Shown here: positions 8,493-17,552 of the stretch, in pieces
How positions within the stretch are numbered: the first letter of the stretch is position 1
How the letters are laid out: every line of letters begins with the position of its first letter
Origin: CAVSNH01 sp963729275
GTDB taxonomy: Bacteria > Actinomycetota > Acidimicrobiia > Acidimicrobiales > RAAP-2
Assembly (NCBI GenBank): GCA_963729275.1
Contig: CAVSNH010000013.1
Coordinates: 1,302,001-1,366,000 of the forward strand
DNA length: 64,000 nt
Reading direction: 5' to 3'
Position numbers and translations under genes: made by a program
The notes under the pieces: generated by a model
What the model saw: only the letters and a program-made list of their open reading frames with translations
Told to the model about the DNA's origin: nothing
Database searches by the model: none

Positions 8493-9301
8493 GCGAAAGC
8501 CCGAACGCTCAAACGACGGCCAGCTGGCCCACCGTGCCCCCCGGGAGCGGGCTGCCGCCGGCCGGCTTCCCGGAGGTGCCACGCCCACCTGGTGCGCACC
8601 GCGTGAGTCATTCGACCATGATCGTCCTCCTCGCGGCCGGGCTCGCCGTCCTGGCGGCCATCCTGGTCGTCGCCGCACAGTTGGCCAAGCCGCCTCCGCC
8701 GCCGACGTGCCCTCGGTTCAAGTGCCAGGGGCCGCCACTCGGGACTCCCTTCAGCGCGGCGGTCGGTGCACCGGTGGTAAACGGGACCCTCTATAACGAC
8801 AGCCAGGGCTTCAGCCTCCGCTACTACCCGAGCACGACGCCGCTCTCCAACGTGAGCCCTGCCACCGACGGATCCGCCACTGGTGTCGAGCTGACCTATT
8901 CGTTCGACCAGAACGTCGGAGGGAACGGTGCCCTCATCGTTCTGGGAGCGCCAGAGGCCAACGCCACGCCACAGGCCATGGTCACCGCCATGATGAACTC
9001 GATCGCCCCCGGGGCTGAGCCCGTCTACCAGCTCCCCGGGGCGCTCGTGGGTTACCAGCTCGGCGTGGGCGAAGCTTTCGACTACCAACCGGTGAGTTCG
9101 ACCGGCTCGTCCACGACCGATCGCGTGATCGTGATGGCAGCCATCCGGAACGGCTTCGGCATCTGGGTCGTCGCCGAGGGATCCCTCCTGCCTGATGTGG
9201 CCCCCAGCAGCCCTCTCTGGGACGGACATCCCTCGCCGGCCAACCTCAACGTCGCCTACGTCGCCGACGAGACGGTCAACAGCATCCGGTTCCCGTCGTA
9301 G
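8489..9301 (+). CDS. single-pass membrane protein of unknown function
   Basis: 270 residues, GTG start overlapping the previous stop by 4 bases (GTGA), so translation is probably coupled. A Pro-rich cytoplasmic N-terminus (1-40) precedes one transmembrane helix (about 44-66, MIVLLAAGLAVLAAILVV). The rest should be outside the cell: a short Pro stretch, two close cysteines (CPRFKC), then a beta-rich domain without a recognised motif. I do not recognise the family. Third gene of the sedolisin operon. Confidence 0.65.
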   Translation: MSESPNAQTTASWPTVPPGSGLPPAGFPEVPRPPGAHRVSHSTMIVLLAAGLAVLAAILVVAAQLAKPPPPPTCPRFKCQGPPLGTPFSAAVGAPVVNGTLYNDSQGFSLRYYPSTTPLSNVSPATDGSATGVELTYSFDQNVGGNGALIVLGAPEANATPQAMVTAMMNSIAPGAEPVYQLPGALVGYQLGVGEAFDYQPVSSTGSSTTDRVIVMAAIRNGFGIWVVAEGSLLPDVAPSSPLWDGHPSPANLNVAYVADETVNSIRFPS

Positions 9302-9356
9302 CCGTTCGCCACCACGACGCTCGCCCACACCGCCGTATCGGCGTCCGACGCCGTGC

Positions 9357-11330
9357 TCACAGTCCGGCTCGGGTCGAAGCTCCTTCGGTCGAGTCCTGTG
9401 ACCGACGGCGCACGGCGATCCCGTAGCGTAGAAGCATCGCCGGAGTCTCAGTGATATAGCGGCTATTCCACTCCTTGGAGCCTTCGTCGAGCTCGGCCCA
9501 CGGCTTGAGAAGGTTGTTGATGCGCCGCTCCTCATCGGTCTTCTCGCCGTACTGCCAACCCCACTCCCATTTGAACCTGCACCAGCGTTCGTGCTCCATC
9601 CTCGCCATTTCCTCGACGTCCCGCTCGTCGAACTCAGGCGTCTCCCGACCCCAGTCGTCGGTGCGATCGATGACGTATCCCTTGGAGCCGAGGATCTCGC
9701 CGTACCCTCTGGCCTGGTCCCGGTTGGACTCCCGGTTCTCGTCGTCCAGCTGCTCCCAAGCACGGGCCGCCTTCCTGGGCGGCCGCCCGGCCGCCTTGGC
9801 CGCCTTCACTTCCCCCTCGACATACTTCTTGTGCAATGCCCGGGCGATCTCCTCGGTGAGGTCGCTCTCGAAGAACGATGGCCGGCAGACCTTCTCGGCG
9901 AGTGAGAGCGTCTCGACGTTGCGGTACCGCTCACCGCGCAGCATGGCGTCCAGCAGCGGCGTGATGGTGCCCGTTGAACCGGTCGTCACCACCTTGATCC
10001 CGAGGGACGGGAGCGTTTCCGCCAGATTGGCTAGCACTTTGGTGGCGGCAAGGCTGTCCCGCTCGTCGGCGTAGGTCACGAATGCCGTGCCCGAGCTCCA
10101 GCCGTCGCTCCGGAGGAGCTCGCGCACCAGATCCTCTTGGTCGGGAGCGTCCAGATCATGAGCCGCGTCGTCCCGGTCGTGACGCCACGGCTCAGCGAGC
10201 TTCTGCGGTCGGGTGAGATCGTAGGAGAAGCACTCGAAGTCGCATGCCTCTTCGAAATGGGGATAGCGCGCTGCAAGAAGCTTGCCGTGCTCGTGGGCAT
10301 CGGGCGCCAGCAGGGCAATGCGCATGCGCCGCTGCTCATCGCGGTGAAGGAACCACCATTCGCGGGCGGCACTCACCACGAAGCGCAGCCCGAGAGGGTC
10401 GGTGCCGGCCACGATGATGTGGGGAGCCTCACCGTCCTCGTCGGCGAACGCGTCCGACAGGACGCCCTGGAGGATGAGCGGTGCTGAGCGGAAGATGTTG
10501 ATGTAGTGGATGCGGAGCGAGCTCCCTTCCTCAAACCGGGATTGCCCGAATTCGGAATCCTCCAGCATGTCGCAGACGGCCTCGTCGTCGATTTTCATCG
10601 TGCAGCGGAGCCGGTCGGCGCGGTCCGACATCTCCTCGATGGTGAGCCCGACCTGGCCGTCCACCCCGTCGTCGCCACACACCGCCACAACGTGGCGCGC
10701 ATTTCGGACGCCGGCGTGACGAAGCGCCTCGGGATCGGTGGCGTCGGCGACGAGAACGGGGATCAGCCGCTTTCGGCACTGCGAGAGGGCGAGGAGCTGC
10801 GGGTCGGCGTCGATGACGACGACCTTTTGCCCGTCCCGGTCGTACTCCTTGGCTAGTCGGAGGCCGAAGAGGCCCAGCCCGCAGATGATGACGTGGCGCC
10901 GGTAGAACCTGCGTATGCGCAGGTGGTTGACCTGAGCCGAGAACAACGCGATCAAGGCCGAGAGACCGGCGGCCACGAGGATGAGCGGTGCGATGAACCG
11001 GGCGACTTCGAGGGGCCACGGGATGGGCAACTGAGGCGTGACGGCCTTTTTCTTGATGGTCAGGGCGTAGATCGTCGTCGTGTCGCGGAACAATGAGAAA
11101 GAGGCATAGATCCGCTCGGGCCGCGCAAGCGACAGTCCCCACTGTGCGTACCAGAGCCCGTAGCCCCAGAACCCGAGTCCGAAGATAATCAACGTTGCCG
11201 AGCCCAGGATCCACCAGCGGTGGCGGTAGAGCGTGCGGGGAACGGTCGATCGAAGGTAGTCCCCGTCCTCCGCGCCGACCACCTTCCTCCTGGTTACGGC
11301 AACCTCTGTCGCGGGTCGTCGGGACGTCAC
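9357..11330 (-). CDS. membrane TrkA-N / RyR domain protein
   Basis: 657 residues from a GTG at 11330, chosen because AGGGAG lies 8 bases upstream. Two transmembrane helices (about 39-61 and 112-134) flank a 50-residue loop with no potassium-channel filter motif. A TrkA-N Rossmann fold follows (HVIICGLGLFGLRLA at about 146-160, then VVVIDADP), which in this superfamily binds NAD(H) or nucleotides. A second Rossmann-like segment (HIIVAGTDPLGLRF) lies near 350. The last 160 residues form an RyR domain: ALHKKYV, ESNRDQA, then MARMEHERW, GWQYGEKTDEE and LKPWAEL. Bacterial RyR domains are thought to be ligand sensors. Divergent from a second RyR gene. The ligand is unknown. Confidence 0.8.
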   Translation of the reverse strand: MTSRRPATEVAVTRRKVVGAEDGDYLRSTVPRTLYRHRWWILGSATLIIFGLGFWGYGLWYAQWGLSLARPERIYASFSLFRDTTTIYALTIKKKAVTPQLPIPWPLEVARFIAPLILVAAGLSALIALFSAQVNHLRIRRFYRRHVIICGLGLFGLRLAKEYDRDGQKVVVIDADPQLLALSQCRKRLIPVLVADATDPEALRHAGVRNARHVVAVCGDDGVDGQVGLTIEEMSDRADRLRCTMKIDDEAVCDMLEDSEFGQSRFEEGSSLRIHYINIFRSAPLILQGVLSDAFADEDGEAPHIIVAGTDPLGLRFVVSAAREWWFLHRDEQRRMRIALLAPDAHEHGKLLAARYPHFEEACDFECFSYDLTRPQKLAEPWRHDRDDAAHDLDAPDQEDLVRELLRSDGWSSGTAFVTYADERDSLAATKVLANLAETLPSLGIKVVTTGSTGTITPLLDAMLRGERYRNVETLSLAEKVCRPSFFESDLTEEIARALHKKYVEGEVKAAKAAGRPPRKAARAWEQLDDENRESNRDQARGYGEILGSKGYVIDRTDDWGRETPEFDERDVEEMARMEHERWCRFKWEWGWQYGEKTDEERRINNLLKPWAELDEGSKEWNSRYITETPAMLLRYGIAVRRRSQDSTEGASTRAGL

Positions 11331-11611
11331 CGGACCATCTCCCTTGCGCCGCCGTCCACCGTGACTGCGTCGCGATTCGCCGTTGGCTCTACCCTCCGCC
11401 GAGCATGCTCGATCCAGCCTGGGGAGCATATGCGATGACCGCTCCGGCGACCCGTGGCCGACTGCGGGCGGTAGCCTGGCAGCGGTGTCGACGTTCCGTC
11501 GGACTGGATTCCGTGACCTGATCGTGCGTCACTCCTCGAACCCATCCTCGACCGCTGGCCCCCATCGGACCGACCTCACAATGGTCCTGACCCCGTCGCC
11601 GGGCACGGACG

Positions 11612-12127
11612 GTGTCGAGAAGTCCGACCCGCCGGCTGCCACCCGTGCCTGACCCGGTCGAGCTCGTCGCCCGAGCCATCCACGAGGACTACGTAAGGCG
11701 GAAGGGTGGAGCCCGGAACGGCGCGGCCGGCGATCCTTCGCTGGCCGTGTGGGAGAACCTGCCCGAGAACCTCAGGCATTCGAACCGTGCGCAGGCCGCA
11801 GACATCGCCGGCAAACTGCGGGCCGTTTCGTGCGAGATCGCACCGAAGACCGACCCGCGTCCCCCCGTCCGGGACCTGGCTCCGGAGGAAGTGGAGATGC
11901 TGGCCAAGCTCGAGCACGACCGGTGGGAGGCCGAACGGCGGGCCGACGGTTGGGTCTATGGACCGACCAGGGACGCCGCCAGCAAGCGGTCCCCGTACCT
12001 GGTGCCCTGGGAGGAGTTGAGCGAGGACGTGCGTGACCTCGACCGTGACGCCGTCCGAGCCATTCCGCGGCTCTTGGATGACGCCGGTTTGATCGCCGTT
12101 CGCTCGTCCGGATCGCCCCGTCCCTGA
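11612..12127 (+). CDS. stand-alone RyR domain protein
   Basis: 171 residues, GTG start (an in-frame GTG at 11645 is also possible; neither has a clear Shine-Dalgarno). Almost the whole protein is one RyR domain: VARAIHEDYV, RHSNRAQAADIAGKL, EVEMLAKLEHDRW, GWVYGPTRD and LVPWEEL. These align element by element with the C-terminal domain of the TrkA-N protein on the other side of the 280-base divergent promoter region. The two probably sense the same kind of ligand, one in the cytoplasm and one at the membrane. No enzyme motif is present. Confidence 0.78.
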   Translation: MSRSPTRRLPPVPDPVELVARAIHEDYVRRKGGARNGAAGDPSLAVWENLPENLRHSNRAQAADIAGKLRAVSCEIAPKTDPRPPVRDLAPEEVEMLAKLEHDRWEAERRADGWVYGPTRDAASKRSPYLVPWEELSEDVRDLDRDAVRAIPRLLDDAGLIAVRSSGSPRP

Positions 12128-12256
12128 CCGAGTCGAACCTCGTTCGGTCGGTGCCGGCTCACGTCCCGGAACGCCAGACGCGGGTCGCCCTCGAGGGATG
12201 ACCTTCGGGCCAATCCCGCGGGGCCGATAGCCATCTCGTATCGTGAGTCTTGTCAT

Positions 12257-14116
12257 ATGCGACGGGGATACACCTCGAGGATCGGGCGTGCCCTGCCGGC
12301 CGCCGCCATCGGCCTGGTCGTCGCAACCATCGGTGTTGGCCTAGTTGGTGGGGTCGAGATCGCCCAGGCATCGTCGGACTCCGTCGCCGCCGGACCCGCC
12401 AGCACTCCACACAACGACAAGGCCTATATCTTTGACGAGTTCGGCCTGGTGGGCGGCGACACGGACATCCTCAACAACATCGACGCCGGCTTGACCGACG
12501 AGGGGTACAAGGTGACCTTCCTTCGGGACCGGACCGAGGGCGCCGGGAGCCCGGGATCTGCCACCCTGGGCAGCTTCGAGGCTATGGCCAAGGCCAACCC
12601 CGGGATTCTCATCATCAACACCCACGGCACGGACTGGTCGGATTCCTCCAAGGAATGCGGCGGCAAGGGAGTCGCTCGTACCTACGACCCATCGGCTCCC
12701 CACGTTTGCCCAACCCCCGCCCCCATATCGAAGCCGCCGCCGACCGAGGCTCCACTACCCGTACTACAGGTGCAGTGGTTCTCGAGTTATGCAGCCGAGG
12801 CCAAGGCGTATGGCGACGATCTCGCCCAGCGGGGCTTCAAGTCGGATTGGCTTTACGAACCGACCCGGTTCGATGAGGCGAGCACGTTGATCCCGGTTCG
12901 GCCCGGAGATGACCAGATGGAGAGCACCGGAAAGAACGGCCACACGACCGTGAGCCCGTTCGGTTACCGACCGTATCTCGGGCTGACCTCGCTCGGCATC
13001 GCCCACTTCTTCGCCCACACCCACGTCGAGCTAGTCAACAACTGGGCTTGCCACTCGATGTCCGTGGCATCGAGTTTCCATGCTGTTTCCTATACCGGCT
13101 ACACCGATCGAGCGTGTGTCTCGACGGAGCAACCTGACCAAAAGACCTTGTGGAACAGCCTGCTCGGACTCAATGGCGTCCCGGCCCGGTCGACAACCGG
13201 AGCGTTTAACGCCGGACAGTTCCTGGACAAGGACCTCAAGCTCCAGCCGGGGTCCAAGCCGATCGTGTTGTCACCGGCAGTGACCTCGTCCACTCCCGCC
13301 GCCGGAACCGTGGTCGCCTCGGGTTCCACCGTCACCGGCTCTGTCTCATTCGACACCTCGATGGTGCCATCGACGGCCAACATCATCGTTCCTTCAGGAT
13401 GCGACGCCACCGTGGCGGGGACGCCGACGTGGAACAGCAGCCACAACAAGCTGTCGTTCAGTCTGAACATCCCGGCAGACGCGGCTCCGGGCCCCCTTAC
13501 CCTCGACGTGCCTAACACGGCAGCCCGGGCTAGGCCCGGTGGCTATGTGCACGACCGACTGGACGGCGCCGGCCTGGGCATCATCCCCTCCGGGGTGGTG
13601 CCCAACCGCACCGACTACCTATGGCGGCTCCAGTGCGGCCCTACTACCTCACCGTCCCCACCCGACACACAGCCTCAGACCCCACCGAACCCGCTACCCA
13701 CCCCCGAGCCGACTCCTTCTCCGGCACCCGTTGCCACCGCCGTACCCGGTTACGGTGTCACCATCCGTATCCAGGGGAACTACACCGGTGACCCTCTCGG
13801 ATACGGCGCGGTCACCGTGTCTCCCGAGCCACCAGTGTCCTCCGGGCTCGGTCAGTACATGGGAGTCGCCGGCTGCACCAATCTCCGGGAGACGATCGAG
13901 GACTGTGAGGCCGGTGGGTGGACGAGCCCGGTCTCGGTGAAACTAACCGCCAGTCCCATCCCGGAGGGCACCTCCGGCGTGCCCAACGACTCCTATTTCG
14001 TCGGGTGGGGTGGTGACTGTGCCGGAGCGGGCACGTCACCGACATGCACGTTGTCCTTATCCGGCTGGGACGACGTCGAGGCGATTTTCCAGGGCGCCGA
14101 GGGTACGCTCGGATAG
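12257..14116 (+). CDS. secreted caspase-like (clan CD) protein with Ig-like and InlB-type repeat domains
   Basis: 619 residues, ATG start. A signal peptide is clear (hydrophobic 14-37, cleavage near AQASS). Residues about 53-325 contain strand-then-His-Gly (ILIINTHG, H123) and strand-then-Cys (VELVNNWACHS, C265), the dyad arrangement of caspase/gingipain/CHAT-like peptidases. A region starting at about 340 looks Ig-like (SSTPAAGTVV...). A Pro/Thr linker (about 460-495) leads to a C-terminal module with FVGWGGDCAG and CTLSLSGWDDVEAIF, typical of the divergent InlB B-repeat. The peptidase assignment rests on two motifs and is tentative. The protein is extracellular. Confidence 0.6.
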   Translation: MRRGYTSRIGRALPAAAIGLVVATIGVGLVGGVEIAQASSDSVAAGPASTPHNDKAYIFDEFGLVGGDTDILNNIDAGLTDEGYKVTFLRDRTEGAGSPGSATLGSFEAMAKANPGILIINTHGTDWSDSSKECGGKGVARTYDPSAPHVCPTPAPISKPPPTEAPLPVLQVQWFSSYAAEAKAYGDDLAQRGFKSDWLYEPTRFDEASTLIPVRPGDDQMESTGKNGHTTVSPFGYRPYLGLTSLGIAHFFAHTHVELVNNWACHSMSVASSFHAVSYTGYTDRACVSTEQPDQKTLWNSLLGLNGVPARSTTGAFNAGQFLDKDLKLQPGSKPIVLSPAVTSSTPAAGTVVASGSTVTGSVSFDTSMVPSTANIIVPSGCDATVAGTPTWNSSHNKLSFSLNIPADAAPGPLTLDVPNTAARARPGGYVHDRLDGAGLGIIPSGVVPNRTDYLWRLQCGPTTSPSPPDTQPQTPPNPLPTPEPTPSPAPVATAVPGYGVTIRIQGNYTGDPLGYGAVTVSPEPPVSSGLGQYMGVAGCTNLRETIEDCEAGGWTSPVSVKLTASPIPEGTSGVPNDSYFVGWGGDCAGAGTSPTCTLSLSGWDDVEAIFQGAEGTLG

Positions 14117-14503
14117 GGAGTGGGCAGGAGGGCCGGTCGCCTGATGCCTGACCGGAGAGCCGGACCGCTGACGGGAATCGGTCGGAGACTCCGGCAATCC
14201 GATGCGATCCCGTATTCCGCCCGTTGTGCAGTGCCAGGGAACATTCATCGTCTCGGGGTCCGACACTCGCCGTCGTGAGCGGTATGCGGCCGGGTGTTGT
14301 CGACATGGGTGCGACCGTTTTCTCGACGGCATTCAGTCAGTCAGTAAGTGGGCCTTTCCGCCGCGTCGCCGAGTCAGTGTCGGCGAGCCTTGAGTTACTC
14401 GTCCCTCGAGCTGCAGGACCGGGTGCGGTTCTTGCCCCATGCCTACACTGGCCGGGTGATCGCTTCGAATAGCGCCCAGGCGCCGCGTGACGGTGGCGAC
14501 TGA
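14117..14503. other. intergenic region carrying a TCAG repeat
   Basis: About 390 bases without a credible gene. It contains (TCAG)3 followed by TAAGTGGGC (14333-14353), which nearly repeats the sequence at the 3' end of tRNA-Leu (17285-17305). Nothing else stands out. Confidence 0.5.
14333..14353 (+). repeat. direct repeat, copy 1 (near-match to the tRNA-Leu flank)
   Basis: 21 bases with 20 identities to 17285-17305 in the same orientation. Most of the match is the simple TCAG tetranucleotide; the non-repetitive shared part is only AGTGGGC. It could be a remnant attachment site or coincidence. Confidence 0.35.
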
Positions 14504-15254
14504 ATGAGACTGGGCCGGATCGGACACAAGGGACGCTCCAAACTCTGGTTTGAAGCTTTTTCGGTTTTGGCCTTCGCCGCTTTCCTACTGGCTGGGTGTG
14601 GGGGTTCTCCTTCGGGTCAGGCCTCCGGTAACGGCGACGTCACTCCATCCGGAGGATGCGGAACTTCCTGTGCCCAGGCTGGCGCGGGGGAGGTCTCCCC
14701 CCCAATTTCGTGGCAAAGGGGCATCCACGTCGACCATGCCGGCTGTCAACGCGGGTACCACGGAGAGCAACGAAGCCGTATCGGTGGTGCTGCCACAGGG
14801 CTGGAACCCAGGTTCGGGCTACTCACAAACGACCCTGACTCTCGATGGTCCGAACGAGATCTACGTCCAGCTCTACGGAGATGTCTTCCGGGCGTCCGGT
14901 TACTCGTTGCCCAAGTACTTTGCCTACCGTCTCACGCAGTTCCGGCAAGACGATCCGGCAGCCCGTTTGTGCGGGAACCAGTCATCGATTGAACTCGCTG
15001 GGACTTCAATCCCCGGCGACGGCAAATCGATCAGCATCTGCTACGCGATCACGTCCTCGGATGACGAGATGATCCCCATTCAGCTGACGCAACGGGCCGC
15101 CCTCTTCACCATTGACCTCGGCACTTTCAAGGACCAGGCACTTCTGACCGTCGGTATCGGATATCCCACCTCCATCTCGCCGGCCTATGTCAATGCAGCG
15201 GTGCGCCCGATCCTTGATTCGATTCACTGGGCAGCCGCGAGCCAGCTGGGGTAG
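14504..15254 (+). pseudogene. lipoprotein gene with an apparent one-base frameshift
   Basis: The frame from ATG 14504 encodes a lipoprotein signal (hydrophobic helix ending LLAGC, acylated Cys at residue 32) and a Gly/Ser-rich linker, then becomes non-protein-like. From about 14703 a neighbouring frame continues convincingly to the stop at 15254 (VSVVLPQGWNPGSGYSQ, YVQLYGDVF, ILDSIHW). The two are joined if one base is removed from the run of seven C at 14697-14703. The mature part, about 180 residues, is beta-rich and unrecognised. This may be a real mutation, a slippage-controlled switch or a sequencing error. With the repair the product is a 249-residue surface lipoprotein. Confidence 0.65.
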
Positions 15255-15559
15255 GGCAACGGCGCCCTCTCACCTGTACGGCGCGGCCCGAGAAACTGCG
15301 CCCCAGACATTGCAAATTGTCGAATCGGTTGCACTCAGGCTCGGAACTCAGTCGGCGCCGCCATCGCACATTGTGGACGCAGCGTTGCGACGCCTCAAAG
15401 TACGATCACGCTGATGGCCCCTTCCCAAGGTCGCCGCTCTCTTGGTTGAGAGTCCGGCGAGATCGACACGGGAACAAGTCGAGCCTTCTTGTTCGGCGCG
15501 ATTGATCCTGTCGCCCCCGTCCGCACTCTTACTTCCAGAATATTCATTCACTCCCTCCG
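15255..15559. other. intergenic region, no gene seen
   Basis: About 300 bases between the lipoprotein and the CHASE2-TIR gene. Its promoter should lie here, but I find no convincing -35/-10 pair, terminator or coding frame. Confidence 0.45.
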
Positions 15560-17200
15560 GTGGTTCCATCGGTGAGTGATCGGCGACGACGGGACCAGCC
15601 TCTTCCGCGCCTCTGGCTGCGCCACGCGCTGCTCGTCGGAGCGGCGCTCGGTGCTGGCTTGCTCGCTCTCCTTTCGTACGAACTTGGGGCGCTGAGCTCT
15701 ATCGAGGGTACGACCATCGATATGCGCTTCTCGTTGCGGGGTACCGAGCCTCCCGGTGGGGGGGTCGTGATCGTGGCGTTCGACCAGCCGACGCTCAATG
15801 CCTTCGACAAGCGCTATCCCATTCCGCGCAGCTACTACGCCCAGTTGCTCGACCGCTTGCATGCGGACCACCCGCGACTTATCGCAATGGATGTGCAGTT
15901 TGACGGCAAGACGGACCCAACCGATGACAATGCTTTGCTCGCCGCAGTGGCGCGTGACGGACCGGTCGTGCTCGCGACCCAGGACTACCCGGATGTCGGG
16001 CCCCTCCCGGTTCCGGCAGGTGTGCGCAACGCGCCGGGTGCAGTTCAGGCCAGCGCTGCAGTCGAATCCGACTCAGACGGGATTTACCGCCACATGATTT
16101 ATGCAGCAGTACGGCTGCCGACCTTCGCGGTCGTGATCGCCGGCCTTCTTCACCATCCGGTGAGTCGACAGGATTTTCCCGACAACCAAGCTTGGGTCGA
16201 CTTTCGCGGACCACCTGGAACGTTCCCGAGGTACTCAATGGTCAGCGTTCTGGATGGACGCGTGCCGCCGAGCGTTTTTACTCATAAGACCGTCCTCGTG
16301 GGCATTACCGACCCAATCGGCAAAGACACGTTCTTGACGGCAGCCTCGCCGGTCCTCATGCCTGGTGTTGAGTTGCAGGCGAATGCCCTAACCACGATCC
16401 TGGAAGGCTTCCCGCTGCAATCGCTCGGTACCCCCCTCGAGATCGCATTGCTGTTCGCGATGGCGGCCATTTCTCCCTTGATCAGCGTCCGCCGCTCCAG
16501 CCTTTTCGCCGTGCTCTGCGCCATCGGTGTGCTCGTGGTGTTCCTCTTCGGGGTCCAGCTTGCGTTTGACAGGGGCACCATCGTCTCGGTGCCGGATCCG
16601 ATCCTCGCACTGGCACTTGGAACAGTTGGAGCCGTCGCAGTCGAGGCATTCGTACAGCGGCGGCAACTCCATGATCTCCAGTATTTGTTCGACCTGTTAC
16701 CGGGATCGTCCGATTTCTTCCTGTCCTATCGTCGAGAGCAGAGCGAGCTGGCCGCGAATACGCTGAAGGCGGGTCTGGCCCGGAGATTCGGCGAGGAGCA
16801 CGTCTTCATGGACACCGATGCAATCCAACCAGGTGAAGCGTGGCCGCAGAGGATCGAGCAGGCCATCGAGAGCTGCCGTGCGATGCTCGTGGTGATCGGC
16901 CCCCAGTGGGTCGAGACCGAGGACCCGCGCGGGAACCGTCGACTCGACGACCCCTCGGACTGGGTGCGACGGGAAGTGGCGGCCGGGCTCGAAAGGGCGG
17001 AGGCGGTGGTTGTTCCCGTTCTCCACGACGGCGCCCGGGAGCCGAGGTCGGAGGAGCTTCCGGAGCCACTCCAGCCACTGGCCACCTGCCAGGCAGTTCA
17101 GCTCTCCGGACGTGACTTCGACCAATGGATCGACGAGCTGGTCGAACGCATCCAAAAGGGAAAGGTGCGGGCGACGACTCTGGGAGCGGGCTCGGCGTGA
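15560..17200 (+). CDS. CHASE2-TIR transmembrane receptor-like protein
   Basis: 546 residues from GTG 15560 (a GTG at 15572 is also possible). One transmembrane helix (about 23-43) leads to an extracytoplasmic CHASE2 domain (about 45-285: TTIDMRF, VVIVAFDQPTL, IAMDVQFDG, DSDGIYRHM, KTVLVGITDPIGKD, MPGVELQANAL). Three more helices follow (about 293-311, 314-334, 344-365), the usual CHASE2 arrangement. A cytoplasmic TIR domain fills 383-535: FFLSYRRE (386-393), EEHVFMDTD (412-420), MLVVIGPQW (442-450) and DWVRREV, with E472 at the catalytic glutamate position. CHASE2 normally feeds kinases or cyclases; with TIR it would convert an outside signal into NAD+ cleavage or TIR assembly. Domain calls are firm; enzyme activity is untested. 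Confidence 0.85.
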   Translation: MVPSVSDRRRRDQPLPRLWLRHALLVGAALGAGLLALLSYELGALSSIEGTTIDMRFSLRGTEPPGGGVVIVAFDQPTLNAFDKRYPIPRSYYAQLLDRLHADHPRLIAMDVQFDGKTDPTDDNALLAAVARDGPVVLATQDYPDVGPLPVPAGVRNAPGAVQASAAVESDSDGIYRHMIYAAVRLPTFAVVIAGLLHHPVSRQDFPDNQAWVDFRGPPGTFPRYSMVSVLDGRVPPSVFTHKTVLVGITDPIGKDTFLTAASPVLMPGVELQANALTTILEGFPLQSLGTPLEIALLFAMAAISPLISVRRSSLFAVLCAIGVLVVFLFGVQLAFDRGTIVSVPDPILALALGTVGAVAVEAFVQRRQLHDLQYLFDLLPGSSDFFLSYRREQSELAANTLKAGLARRFGEEHVFMDTDAIQPGEAWPQRIEQAIESCRAMLVVIGPQWVETEDPRGNRRLDDPSDWVRREVAAGLERAEAVVVPVLHDGAREPRSEELPEPLQPLATCQAVQLSGRDFDQWIDELVERIQKGKVRATTLGAGSA

Positions 17201-17280
17201 AGCGCCAGAAGGCGTAGTTCGCGTCGGCAGCCCTCTTGCTCGGGTTCAGTCAGTCCAGCCGGTTGTTCAGTCATTTCAAG

Positions 17281-17300
17281 TCAGTCAGTCAGTCAGTCAG
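17281..17300 (+). repeat. (TCAG)5 tandem repeat abutting the tRNA-Leu 3' end
   Basis: Five perfect TCAG units end exactly at the last base of the tRNA gene; a further TCAGTCAGT is at 17246-17254. Bases 17285-17305 are copy 2 of the direct repeat described at 14333-14353. No CCA is encoded. Confidence 0.7.
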
Positions 17301-17384
<84 letters not shown>

Positions 17385-17552
17385 GAGTGACCGAACGAGG
17401 CTAGCCGACGCCTCTTCGGCCTCTGCCTGGGCGTGGGGGCGGTGGCGGCACGGTTGCCGCCGGTGATGGGGTCAGAGCCGCGGCCGCAAGCCCTGTTCAG
17501 GGGGCTGACGTACCCCAGCCGACGGGTGGGCAGCCGGTAGGCTGACGCGACC

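Noticed and set aside
7748..9763. Long minus-strand frame across the sedolisin operon partners
   Set aside because: It runs antisense to two coupled genes and into a third; low-complexity Arg/Gly content.
9357..11330. Potassium channel interpretation of the TrkA-N protein
   Set aside because: No GYG-type selectivity filter lies between the two membrane helices.
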